A DNA stretch of 14,491 bases from CAZTCJ01 sp964612085 (GCA_964612085.1 CAZTCJ010000091.1:1-14491); one strand, 5' to 3'. Shown: positions 7,468 to 14,366, numbered from the stretch's first letter. Notes: generated by a model from the letters alone, not told the origin. Translations and numbers: made by a program.

Positions 7468-8016
7468 CTAGGGATCGACGGGCGTCACGACGATGGTGTC
7501 GAAGTTGTGCCGGCGGTCGGCGCCGCGATTGTTCATGCCTTGGGACCACCGTACCCGGATGACGGTTGCGAACCGCTCGTCGAACTGGAAGGTGCGCATG
7601 CGTCTTTTGACCAGCACGGTGTGGCTATGGACCGTGGTGCCGTCCCGGTCCAGCCCCTGAAACGTCAGGGTACCCGCATTCGAGAAGAAATGGTCCCGCA
7701 GGTCGATGGATTTGAAACGGAAGACGCCGCCATCGGTGCGGGTCAAATCGATCGCGGTATCGGCGCGGCCATGGACCGTATTGTTGCGGCCCCTGGTTTC
7801 AACGATCAGCCCGCCCTCGGCCGCCAGGCTGAATCCGTTCCTGACGTAAGGATTGGGCATCACCCCGCCTTTGGTGAACTCCTCGAAACCGATCACCGTA
7901 TCGGCGGCCGGATTGGCCGTCTCAGTACTGACCGCCCCTGTATCAGTCGATTCGGCAGGCCGGACCGCAAACCCGGCACAGACCGCCATCACCGTGAGCG
8001 CCACTTTCGCCAGCAT
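7468..8016 (-). CDS. Secreted paralogue of the adjacent PEP-CTERM protein, without the sorting tail
   Basis: The 182-residue product begins with a signal-peptide-like segment (MLAKVALTVMAVCAGFAVRP) and a Thr/Ala-rich linker. Residues ~42-178 align with the neighbouring PEP-CTERM protein: GFEEF, PNPYVRNGF, VETRGRNNTV, TDGGVFRFKSIDLRDHF, RTFQFDERF, and ADRRHNFDTIVV. The protein ends VTPVDP exactly where the neighbour continues into its IPEPSTW tail. Reading past the TAG in frame gives no hydrophobic or basic tail, so this is not a single nonsense mutation. The ATG at 8014-8016 follows AAGGGGGA. It lies 221 bases downstream of its paralogue with a terminator between them. It is probably released or periplasmic rather than sorted by an exosortase. 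The domain resembles beta-sandwich extracellular domains common in PEP-CTERM proteins; function is unknown. Confidence 0.8.
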   Translation of the reverse strand: MLAKVALTVMAVCAGFAVRPAESTDTGAVSTETANPAADTVIGFEEFTKGGVMPNPYVRNGFSLAAEGGLIVETRGRNNTVHGRADTAIDLTRTDGGVFRFKSIDLRDHFFSNAGTLTFQGLDRDGTTVHSHTVLVKRRMRTFQFDERFATVIRVRWSQGMNNRGADRRHNFDTIVVTPVDP

Positions 8017-8167
8017 GCCGCATCCCCCTTGCTTTTTGTTGTCGGCGGGCCGGTCGCTATGCCCTGTTCAGGATCACGGGATTTTGACAAGGGCGCAAGC
8101 GCCGGCGGCATGTCCGGGCCGGAAACACGGATCCTGTGCCCGGGAAAGCGCAAGGCCTCCCACATAG

Positions 8168-8196
8168 ACAAAAGCGGCCCCGTGCGGGACCGCTTT
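8168..8196 (-). terminator. Rho-independent terminator after the PEP-CTERM gene
   Basis: AAAGCGG pairs with CCGCTTT and CCC with GGG around one C/A mismatch and a 4-base loop. On the minus strand the stem runs into TTTTGTC. It begins 41 bases past the PEP-CTERM stop codon and separates the two paralogues, implying that the downstream copy has its own promoter or depends on read-through. Confidence 0.7.
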
Positions 8197-8237
8197 CTGT
8201 CGTGTTCCGGAAAAGGTGGCGTGAGAGCCCCCGGTTT

Positions 8238-8837
8238 TTACGCCGTGGCGATAGCCGCCCGGCTCTTGCGCTGCAGGCGCAGGGCTACCAAGCCAAAGCC
8301 CAGGATCATCATGATCCAGGTGGACGGCTCAGGAATCGCCATGACGGTGATGTTGTCGAAGTTGTGCCGACGGTCAGGGCTGAAGAAACCGCCCGAAGAG
8401 CCTTGTCTCCACTGAACGCCGAAGACACGGCTGAAGTCATCGCCGAATTCGAACGTATTCAGGAACGTGCCCGGGATTTGGACTTCAGACACAATATCGG
8501 AGTTTTCATCGAGCGCGAAGAAGGTGACAGCCAGCGCATTCGCAAGGAAATGATCGCGCAGATCGATCGACTTCAGGCTGAACAGGCCGCCGTCGGCCCG
8601 CGTCAGCGTACCGGTCTCGCCGGCCGCGTAGAACACCGTGTTGTTGGCGCCGGAGGTCTCGACAGTCGCTCCGTCGGAAACCAGCTGGAAGCCATCTTCG
8701 ATGTAAGGGTTCGGCAGCGGCTGCAGCAGAGGCCCCGAGAACTCCTCAAAGTCCAGAACCACAATCTCAGCCTTGGCTGGCGTCGCGATCATCATTGCGC
8801 CAAGCGCCAGCATCCCCAAAAAACCAAATATGCGCAT
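8238..8837 (-). CDS. PEP-CTERM sorting domain-containing protein
   Basis: The 199-residue exported protein has a signal peptide (MRIFGFLGMLALGAMMIATP, cleavage after AKA at residue 23), a beta-rich domain at about 26-165, and a canonical C-terminal PEP-CTERM signal: IPEPSTW at 168-174, a hydrophobic helix at about 174-187 and the basic end LRLQRKSR. Such tails are recognised by exosortases and are typical of extracellular or surface proteins linked to exopolysaccharide. No exosortase is in the window. The start at 8835-8837 is chosen because GAGGA lies 8 bases upstream and the signal peptide follows directly; an ATG seven codons earlier lacks a Shine-Dalgarno. The mature domain is homologous to the next gene downstream (7468-8016). 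A CRP-like palindrome lies about 72 bases upstream. The biological role is unknown; the sorting class is firm. Confidence 0.93.
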   Translation of the reverse strand: MRIFGFLGMLALGAMMIATPAKAEIVVLDFEEFSGPLLQPLPNPYIEDGFQLVSDGATVETSGANNTVFYAAGETGTLTRADGGLFSLKSIDLRDHFLANALAVTFFALDENSDIVSEVQIPGTFLNTFEFGDDFSRVFGVQWRQGSSGGFFSPDRRHNFDNITVMAIPEPSTWIMMILGFGLVALRLQRKSRAAIATA

Positions 8838-8908
8838 GTCAAAAATCCTCGAATTCATTTGCGGCGCGAGACGATGATGCACCACACGTTGCCCGTCGGA
8901 CGAGATGA

Positions 8909-8924
8909 TGTGTGATCCGTCACA
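8909..8924. promoter_or_regulatory. CRP/FNR-family-like operator upstream of the PEP-CTERM gene
   Basis: TGTGT-GATCCG-TCACA matches the CRP consensus TGTGA-N6-TCACA with one mismatch and is flanked by a further A/T pair, giving the dyad GATGTG...CACATC. It sits about 72 bases upstream of the PEP-CTERM start codon and 250 bases upstream of sodB, so the PEP-CTERM gene is the more likely target. The regulator is not identified. Confidence 0.45.
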
Positions 8925-9052
8925 TCCGCGCAAGCACTCGTGAAGGTTACAGGCTGGAAAGAATGCCGCAGTGGCCTAAAAGCATCACTTTGTGACGCTC
9001 ACATTACTGCCGGTTGCGCCCTCTGCAACGCCGCCGGGCACAAAAAGCAAAG

Positions 9053-9075
9053 AAGCGGCCCCAAAGGACCGCCTT
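9053..9075 (-). terminator. Terminator-like hairpin without an obvious upstream gene
   Basis: AAGCGGCCC and GGACCGCCTT form an imperfect stem (one mismatch, one bulge) followed on the minus strand by CTTTGCTTTTTG. It resembles the hairpin at 8168-8196 in sequence (both share AAGCGGCCCC and GGACCGC). No minus-strand gene ends here, since sodB is on the other strand just to the right. Confidence 0.35.
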
Positions 9076-9174
9076 GAATCACGGGTTAAAAAGTACATTC
9101 TCTGCTCAAGCGGGGAACGCAGCCCCCGGCCCATCCGTTCTTTAGGCGATCACCACCAACAACGAGGTTCTTCC

Positions 9175-9774
9175 ATGGCTTTCGAATTGCCCGACCTTCC
9201 TTACGCCCGCGACGCGCTCTCCGCCAGCGGCATGGGCGAGGAAACCGTCACCCTGCACCACGACAAGCACCACAATGCCTATGTCACCAAAGCCAACGAC
9301 CTGATCAAAGGCACCGAGTGGGAAGGCAAGCCGCTCGAAGAGGTCGTCAAGGGCTGTTACGGCAAGAACCAGGCGCTGTTCAACAATGTGGGCCAGCACT
9401 GGAATCACATTGAGTTCTGGAAATGGATGACGCCCAAGCCCCAAAGCATTCCCGGCAATCTGGAAGCCAAGCTGAAGGACGATTTCGGCTCCGTCGATCA
9501 GTTTAAGGACGAGTTCGTGCAGGCCGGCGTCGGCCAGTTCGGTTCGGGCTGGTGCTGGCTGGTTCTGAACTCCGGCGGCAAGCTGGAAGTGACCAAAACG
9601 CCGAACGCGGAAAACCCGCTGGTTCACGGCCAGACGCCGCTTCTGGGCTGCGACGTGTGGGAACATTCCTACTATCTGGACTACCGCAATGTGCGGCCCG
9701 ACTATGTGAAGAACTGGGTCGATCAGCTTGTCAACTGGGAGTATGTGGCGGAGCTGTTCGAGAAAGTGTCGTAA
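9175..9774 (+). CDS. sodB: Superoxide dismutase, iron type
   Basis: The 199-residue cytoplasmic enzyme converts superoxide to oxygen and hydrogen peroxide. The protein starts MAFELPDLPYARDALSASGM like other Fe-SODs. Metal ligands by family alignment are His28 (LHHDKHH), His78 (QHWNHIEFW), Asp160 and His164 (DVWEHSYYLDY). The outer-sphere glutamine sits at Gln74 in NNVGQHW, the position typical of iron enzymes rather than the later position used by manganese enzymes. There is no signal peptide. The ATG at 9175 follows GAGG (9164-9167) with 7-base spacing; longer upstream readings lack homology. It is a single-gene unit on the plus strand closed by the terminator at 9798-9826, set between minus-strand genes. 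A cambialistic metal preference cannot be excluded from sequence alone. Confidence 0.96.
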   Translation: MAFELPDLPYARDALSASGMGEETVTLHHDKHHNAYVTKANDLIKGTEWEGKPLEEVVKGCYGKNQALFNNVGQHWNHIEFWKWMTPKPQSIPGNLEAKLKDDFGSVDQFKDEFVQAGVGQFGSGWCWLVLNSGGKLEVTKTPNAENPLVHGQTPLLGCDVWEHSYYLDYRNVRPDYVKNWVDQLVNWEYVAELFEKVS

Positions 9775-9797
9775 GACACCCTCCGCATACGAAAAAT

Positions 9798-9826
9798 GAA
9801 GGGCGCCATGGAGGCGCCCTTTCTTA
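9798..9826 (+). terminator. Rho-independent terminator of sodB, probably bidirectional
   Basis: A perfect 9-bp stem (AAGGGCGCC with GGCGCCCTT, 5-base loop) is followed by TTTCTTATT on the plus strand, 24 bases after the sodB stop codon. On the minus strand the same stem is followed by CATTTTTC, so it can also end the convergent transcript of the gene at 9853-10407. Confidence 0.9.
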
Positions 9827-9852
9827 TTCGGCTGGCAGTTTTTGAACCGTGT

Positions 9853-10407
9853 CTAGTTCACCCGCTGATAGACGCTGAAGCCCGTCACGCTGAACGGCTT
9901 GCCGCTGCCATGGGCCCGGGTGGCCCGGCTATGGTGGCGAACCTGGCCCATCATGGTGATCTGATCGATCACATCCACCGGCCCGTCGCCGAAATCATGG
10001 GTGGTCTCCAGCGTCATCCACCAGTTCTCGGGATCCTCGAATTCGAGCCGCGTGATCTGGAACGACACCCGTTTCGGCTCGCCCCCATCCACCGCGGGCG
10101 CGACCATCGCATAAACCTTGTCGTCGAAGCTGGCCTCGAACTCGAAGACGGGATCGCCGTTGTCGCTGCCGATCATGCGCATGGTCAGATCGTTCATCTT
10201 CTCGAACGCGATGTCCGCCTTGACGATCTGCCACTGGGTTTCCGCCTCGCGCGCATGATCGAGGACCGGCTGCCAGCGGCCGGTCAGCCCGTTCACCATG
10301 TGTTTGTAGGTGTCATCGCGGTCCACAGCGGCGGCCGTCGCGAATTGCACCATGCACCATGCCATGAAGAGCCCTGTCAGCCCCACAGCCAATCGACATG
10401 CCGTCAT
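9853..10407 (-). CDS. Small exported protein of unknown function
   Basis: The 184-residue product opens with a signal peptide (MTACRLAVGLTGLFMAWCMV, cleavage likely after ATA or AAA). The mature part has a GLTGRW motif near its start and alternates short hydrophobic and charged segments, suggesting a small beta-barrel of the lipocalin-like or DUF1579-like kind; this is only a resemblance. The start at 10405-10407 is preferred because AGAGGGG precedes it with 7-base spacing and a TATAGA -10-like element lies at 10435-10440. An ATG six codons earlier (10423-10425) would give a more basic n-region and is the alternative. It is the last gene after yajC-secD-secF and the CAP gene on the same strand, separated from the latter by 110 bases, and shares the terminator at 9798-9826. 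I do not recognise a specific family. Confidence 0.7.
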   Translation of the reverse strand: MTACRLAVGLTGLFMAWCMVQFATAAAVDRDDTYKHMVNGLTGRWQPVLDHAREAETQWQIVKADIAFEKMNDLTMRMIGSDNGDPVFEFEASFDDKVYAMVAPAVDGGEPKRVSFQITRLEFEDPENWWMTLETTHDFGDGPVDVIDQITMMGQVRHHSRATRAHGSGKPFSVTGFSVYQRVN

Positions 10408-10517
10408 CGCGCGACCCCTCTTCATTACCGCCTGTCTATACTGCCTCATTTCGAAACAAGCACAGGCATAAAGAGGGTTTTACGTGACAGGCGAACAAAT
10501 CGGAAATGACGAGATAG

Positions 10518-11069
10518 TCATAATCGGCGGGCCAGAACCATCACCCAGTAACAGCCGGGCACGAATTCATTGGCGCTGAGCTGAATAGGCTCGCCGGTGG
10601 CGAAACCGACGCCCAGATCCCGCGCGTCTTCTTGCAGCAGATTGGCCTTGTGGCCGGGGCTGCCCATCCAGGAGCGCATGGCCTTGGCGACCGTGGTCTG
10701 GCCCTGGGCGATGTTCTCGGCGATGGAGGCGAAATCGTAGCCGACGCGCAGGGCCCGCGCGCCTGTGGTGGAGCCGTCGGAGCCTTCATGGCTCAGCTTG
10801 GCCGTGGCCGCCATGTCTTCCGCATGGGCCTGGGCCGCCTTGTCGAGCAGCGGATGGGCCGCGACCCGCTCCAGCCCCGCATTGGTGCGGATGGCGTTGG
10901 TCTCGGCCAGCACATCCGCGCGCAGCCGCTCAAGATACTCCGCAGGCAGCGCATCGGGGGCGCATTCCGGCGCCAGAACATCGAAATCGCTGGGTTGCGC
11001 AAAAGCGCTTGCGCACAGGCCGATCAGCCCTGCGGCGAGCGCGAGCCAAGTCCACATGGCCCTCACCAT
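10518..11069 (-). CDS. CAP-domain (SCP/PR1-like) secreted protein
   Basis: The 183-residue product has a signal peptide (MVRAMWTWLALAAGLIGLCA, cleavage after AFA at about residue 24) followed by a bacterial CAP domain, the fold shared with cysteine-rich secretory and pathogenesis-related 1 proteins. Family blocks are AAQAHAEDMAATAKLSHEG (about 78-96), YDFASIAENIAQG (111-123), SWMGSPGHKANLL (133-145) and the closing CYWVMVLARRL. Likely cavity residues are His82 or His94, Glu118 and His140. The start at 11067-11069 follows GGAG with 6-base spacing; an internal ATG four codons on is possible. The gene begins only 18 bases after secF on the same strand, so it is probably co-transcribed with the sec genes. 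Substrate or ligand is unknown; bacterial CAP proteins have no single established activity. Confidence 0.9.
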   Translation of the reverse strand: MVRAMWTWLALAAGLIGLCASAFAQPSDFDVLAPECAPDALPAEYLERLRADVLAETNAIRTNAGLERVAAHPLLDKAAQAHAEDMAATAKLSHEGSDGSTTGARALRVGYDFASIAENIAQGQTTVAKAMRSWMGSPGHKANLLQEDARDLGVGFATGEPIQLSANEFVPGCYWVMVLARRL

Positions 11070-11087
11070 ACCGGTCTCCGGCGCGGG

Positions 11088-12269
11088 TCAGGTGCTCAGG
11101 CGGATATTGGCGGATTTGGTTTCGATCCCGCTCCAATCGCGCTTCACACCAGTGATGAGCAGAAGCGGCGCCGCCACGAAGATCGAGGAATAGGTCCCGA
11201 CAATGACCCCCCAGATCATCGCGAAGGTGAACCCGCGGATCACCTCGCCGCCGAAAAAGTATAGCGATAGGAGCGCGAGCAAGGTGGTGACGGAGGTCAT
11301 GGTCGTGCGTGACAGGGTGTCGTTAATCGACCGGTCGAGCAGGTCGGCCAGATCCATTTTCTTGTATTTGCGCAGGTTTTCCCGCACCCGGTCGTAGACC
11401 ACCACCGTGTCGTTCATGGAATAGCCGACGATGGTCAGAAGGGCGGCGATGATGGACAGGGTGAACTCAAGCTGCAACGCGGCGAAGATGCCGATGGTCA
11501 GCACCACGTCGTGCACCAGCGCCAGCACGGCGCCGACCGAGAACTGCCATTCGAAGCGGAACCAGATGTACAAGAGCATCATGGCGACCGCGACCACCAC
11601 CGCGATGGTGCCCGCGCGCGTCAGCTCGTCGGAGACTTTCGGGCCCACCACTTCGACCCGCGGATAGGACAAGGCCGTGGGGTACTGGTCAGCCAGAGCG
11701 CCCTGGACCCGGTTGACCACATCGTTCTGGGCCTGCTCCTGGGCCCGGGCGTCGCCGTCTACCTGCACCAGTTCGACCCGGATCAGCACGTCTTCCGCCG
11801 TGCCGAATTCCTGAACCTGCACATCGCCGAGGTTCAAACCGCCGACAATGCTCCGGATGGCGCCGATATCGGCAACCGGCCATTGGGCCTCGCCCAAGGC
11901 CGCCAGAATCGCGGCGCCGTCGGGCGGCGTCTCGCCGTCGCCCACCAGATCGCGCACGGGCCCAAGGCTTTCAGGCCAGCCGGGCCGGGCCGCGATCTCG
12001 CGCACCCGCTCCGCGTTGGTGCGCACCTTATCGGTATCCAGATTGCCCGCCGGACCGGTGATGGCCGCGCGCATTTCCACCACCGCCTGGGGCTTGGTGG
12101 AGACCTGGATGAGCGTGCCGCCCCTGAAGTCGATGCCGAAATTGAGCCCCGCGCTGAAGAACAGGAAAGCGGAGGCGATGATCAGGACCGTCGACAGGAC
12201 GAAGCCCATCTTCCGGTACCGGATGAACGGCACGTTGGTGTTGGGCGGAACGAGGCGGAGCAGTCTCAT
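11088..12269 (-). CDS. secF: Protein translocase subunit SecF, enlarged periplasmic domain
   Basis: SecF pairs with SecD in the inner membrane and uses the proton gradient to help pull preproteins across after SecYEG/SecA. The 393-residue protein has TM1 at about 20-41, the GIDFRGGT signature at 45-52, and five C-terminal helices from about 219 to 373, including YSMNDTVVVYDRVRENL at 283-299 and SINDTLSRTTMTSVTTL at 314-330. It is about 70 residues longer than Escherichia coli SecF (323). The extra length lies in the first periplasmic domain, roughly residues 72-130, before the conserved LGDVQVQEFGTAEDVLIRVE. Two segments there resemble each other: WPESLGPVRDLVG (98-110) and WPVADIGAIRSIVG (130-143). 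The ATG at 12267-12269 has a weak GAGA site; the protein start RLLRLVPPNTNVPF is typical. It lies 29 bases after secD. Confidence 0.96.
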   Translation of the reverse strand: MRLLRLVPPNTNVPFIRYRKMGFVLSTVLIIASAFLFFSAGLNFGIDFRGGTLIQVSTKPQAVVEMRAAITGPAGNLDTDKVRTNAERVREIAARPGWPESLGPVRDLVGDGETPPDGAAILAALGEAQWPVADIGAIRSIVGGLNLGDVQVQEFGTAEDVLIRVELVQVDGDARAQEQAQNDVVNRVQGALADQYPTALSYPRVEVVGPKVSDELTRAGTIAVVVAVAMMLLYIWFRFEWQFSVGAVLALVHDVVLTIGIFAALQLEFTLSIIAALLTIVGYSMNDTVVVYDRVRENLRKYKKMDLADLLDRSINDTLSRTTMTSVTTLLALLSLYFFGGEVIRGFTFAMIWGVIVGTYSSIFVAAPLLLITGVKRDWSGIETKSANIRLST

Positions 12270-12298
12270 GACGGTCTCGTTTTTCTAGAGATAAAGGA

Positions 12299-13930
12299 TC
12301 AGGTGGCGCGCGCCGCGGGCGCAGGCTCGATCGGCAGAGCCTGGGGCCTCTGGGTGCGCAGATAGGTGGCCACCATGAAGCGGGTGAATGTGAACGCCGT
12401 GAACACGGAGGTGACAATGCCGATGGCAAGCGTCACCGCGAAACCGCGCACCGGCCCCGATCCCAACTGGAACAGGATGGCGGCGGCGATGAAGGTGGTC
12501 AGATTGGCGTCGAGAATGGTGCCGAAGGCCCGCTGATAGCCCGCTTCCACGGCGGAGACCGGTCCCTTGCCGGAGCGGATTTCCTCGCGGATGCGCTCGA
12601 AGATCAGCACATTGGCGTCCACCGCCATACCGATGGTGAGCACAATCCCGGCGATGCCCGGCAGAGTGAGCGTCGCCTGGAGCATGGACAAGGCGCCGCC
12701 GATCAAGAGCAGGTTGGTGATGAGCGCGATATTGGCGTAAAGGCCGAAGAGCCCGTAGGCCAGCACCATATAGACGATCACCGCACCCAGACCGATCAGG
12801 GCCGCGATCTCGCCCGCCCGCACCGAGTCCGCGCCCAGATCGGGGCCGACCGTGCGCTGTTCCACCGGCGTCAGCTCGGCGGGCAGCGCGCCCGAGCGCA
12901 GCAGGATCGCCAGATCGTTCGCCGACTGAACGGTGAAATTGCCCGAGATCTGGCCCGAGCCGGTCAGGATCGGCTCCTGGATCACGGGCGCGGTAATGAC
13001 CTTGTTGTCGAGCACGATGGCGAAGCGCTGCTTGACGTATTTCCGGGTCGCCTCACCGAAGCGGCGCGCGCCCGCCGTGTTAAAGCGGAAGGTGACCACC
13101 GGCAGGCTGGTCTGGGGATCGAAATTGGGCTGGGCGTCGGTCAACTGTTCGCCGGAAACCAGAGGCCGCTTCTTGACCAGAATGAAGGGCTCGAATTCGT
13201 CATCGGTCTGCAGCAGCATCGAGCCCGGCGGCACCCGGCCGTCCATCGCCTCCTCGATCGGCACCGAGGGGTCGTGCATGTGGAAATTCATCTTGGCGGT
13301 CTTGCCCACCAGATCGATGATCCGCTGGGGATTGGTCTCGCCCGGCACCTGAACGATGATCCGGTTGCCGCCTTCCCGCTGGATCGTGGGCTCCAAAGTG
13401 CCCAATTCGTCAATCCGGCGGCGGATGATCTCGATGGACTGCTTGACCGTTTGGGTACGGATTTCCTCCAGCGCGGGCTCGGTATGGGTAACGACGATGA
13501 CGCCGTCGTCCCGCTGGCGGATATCGAGCATCTGACCGCCCTGGAAGCCGGTCATGCCGCCCACCGGCGTGTTGAGTTCGCGAATCAGGCTCAGCGCCTG
13601 CGATGTATCGGCCGTATCCCTGATGCGCACGGTCAGGGCCGTGTCGTTGGAGCCGAGGCCGGTGTAGCCGATGCGGGCCTTGCGCAGCTTGGCGCGCACC
13701 TCGTCCTCAAGGCTCGCCAGGCGCTCCTTGACCACGGACTCGTCTTCCACCTCGAAGGCCAGATGGGCCCCGCCCTGGAGGTCGAGCCCCAGATTGATCT
13801 GGTTCGACGGCAACCAACCCGGCGCATCGGCCAGCGTCGAGCGCGGGATGAAATTGGGGATCACGAAGGCGAGCCCCAAAGCAATGACGATGAAGATCAG
13901 AGCGATCTTCCAGGTGGGAAAGTAGACCAT
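12299..13930 (-). CDS. secD: Protein translocase subunit SecD
   Basis: SecD forms the SecDF complex that couples proton flow to late steps of preprotein export at the inner membrane. The 543-residue protein has TM1 at about 8-25, the signature LGLDLQGG at 47-54, a large periplasmic region to about residue 365, and a C-terminal block of helices. Within it GMAVDANVLIFERIREE begins at about residue 434; its Asp (~438) corresponds to the conserved membrane aspartate required for proton-coupled activity in the family. Length is within the alphaproteobacterial range and somewhat shorter than Escherichia coli SecD (615). The ATG at 13928-13930 has only a weak AGG-containing ribosome binding site. 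It follows yajC by 72 bases and precedes secF by 29 bases in one transcription unit. Confidence 0.97.
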   Translation of the reverse strand: MVYFPTWKIALIFIVIALGLAFVIPNFIPRSTLADAPGWLPSNQINLGLDLQGGAHLAFEVEDESVVKERLASLEDEVRAKLRKARIGYTGLGSNDTALTVRIRDTADTSQALSLIRELNTPVGGMTGFQGGQMLDIRQRDDGVIVVTHTEPALEEIRTQTVKQSIEIIRRRIDELGTLEPTIQREGGNRIIVQVPGETNPQRIIDLVGKTAKMNFHMHDPSVPIEEAMDGRVPPGSMLLQTDDEFEPFILVKKRPLVSGEQLTDAQPNFDPQTSLPVVTFRFNTAGARRFGEATRKYVKQRFAIVLDNKVITAPVIQEPILTGSGQISGNFTVQSANDLAILLRSGALPAELTPVEQRTVGPDLGADSVRAGEIAALIGLGAVIVYMVLAYGLFGLYANIALITNLLLIGGALSMLQATLTLPGIAGIVLTIGMAVDANVLIFERIREEIRSGKGPVSAVEAGYQRAFGTILDANLTTFIAAAILFQLGSGPVRGFAVTLAIGIVTSVFTAFTFTRFMVATYLRTQRPQALPIEPAPAARAT

Positions 13931-13966
13931 GACCGTATATACGCCTTATCCGGAACGGATTTTCTG

Positions 13967-13996
13967 TGGACATGAGCCTTTTGCGGCCGATGTCCA
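13967..13996 (-). other. Hairpin in the yajC-secD intercistronic gap
   Basis: TGGACAT (13967-13973) and ATGTCCA (13990-13996) form a perfect 7-bp stem with a 16-base loop, 6 bases after the yajC stop codon. In the direction of yajC-secD transcription it is not followed by T residues, so it would not terminate the operon; it could stabilise or stage yajC mRNA. On the plus strand a T-run follows, but no plus-strand gene is present. Confidence 0.4.
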
Positions 13997-14002
13997 GCTT
14001 TT

Positions 14003-14311
14003 TTAGTCGGAAGAACTGGCTTTTGTCTCGGCCGGAACCGGCTCGCCCTTGCTGGTGACGTCCGACAGAGTGTGCTTGAGCACTTTCACCCGCACGCCCT
14101 CGGCGATCTCGATCAGCGCTTCCTTGTCGTCCAGCACCTTGGAGACCTTGCCCACCAGGCCGCCGGCGGTGACCACCGTGTCGCCCCGCCGGATCGCCTC
14201 CACCATGTCCCGGTGCTGCTTCATGCGGCGCTGCTGCGGCCGGATCAGCAGGAAATAGAAGATGGCGAAAATGATCGCCATGGTCATGAAGAAGCTCATA
14301 TTCGGGTCCAT
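14003..14311 (-). CDS. yajC: Preprotein translocase accessory subunit YajC
   Basis: YajC is a small single-pass inner-membrane protein that associates with SecDF and the SecYEG holotranslocon. The 102-residue protein starts MDPNMSFFMTMAIIFAIFYF, with one helix at about 5-23, then the family motif LIRPQQRRMK (22-31), and a basic cytoplasmic domain containing GDTVVTAGGLVGKVSKV and a variable Ser/Lys tail. Length is normal. The start at 14309-14311 is decided by GGAGGT with 5-base spacing; longer upstream reading frames have no support. It is the first gene of the yajC-secD-secF unit, with a plausible promoter at 14399-14427. Confidence 0.96.
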   Translation of the reverse strand: MDPNMSFFMTMAIIFAIFYFLLIRPQQRRMKQHRDMVEAIRRGDTVVTAGGLVGKVSKVLDDKEALIEIAEGVRVKVLKHTLSDVTSKGEPVPAETKASSSD

Positions 14312-14346
14312 TAAAGACCTCCATGCGGCTGATGCTTTCCGGCTGA

Positions 14347-14366
14347 CGCGCCCGCCCTCGGGCGCG
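14347..14366 (-). other. Hairpin in the yajC 5' leader
   Basis: CGCGCCCG and CGGGCGCG form a perfect 8-bp stem with the loop CCCT (plus-strand reading), between the proposed yajC promoter and its ribosome binding site. No T-run follows. It could influence yajC translation or mRNA stability; no known riboswitch is recognised. Confidence 0.4.

Larger units (their letters stand above)
8838..9174. other. 337-base divergent spacer between PEP-CTERM gene and sodB
   Basis: No gene is visible. It contains the CRP-like palindrome at 8909-8924, overlapping short dyads TCAC-TTT-GTGA and GTGA-CGC-TCAC at 8985-9002, and a terminator-like hairpin at 9053-9075. An AT-rich stretch (GGGTTAAAAAGTACATT, about 9082-9098) is a plausible place for the sodB promoter, but no -35/-10 pair with standard spacing stands out. 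Confidence 0.6.

Noticed and set aside
6399..7562. Long plus-strand open frame opposite the squalene-synthase-like gene
   Set aside because: Arg/Gly/His-rich composition without recognisable motifs, and the opposite strand carries a clear family protein.
7570..7585. Second SOS-like box, GAAC-N8-GAAC
   Set aside because: The spacer is 8 instead of 7 bases and it lies inside the coding sequence of the tail-less paralogue.
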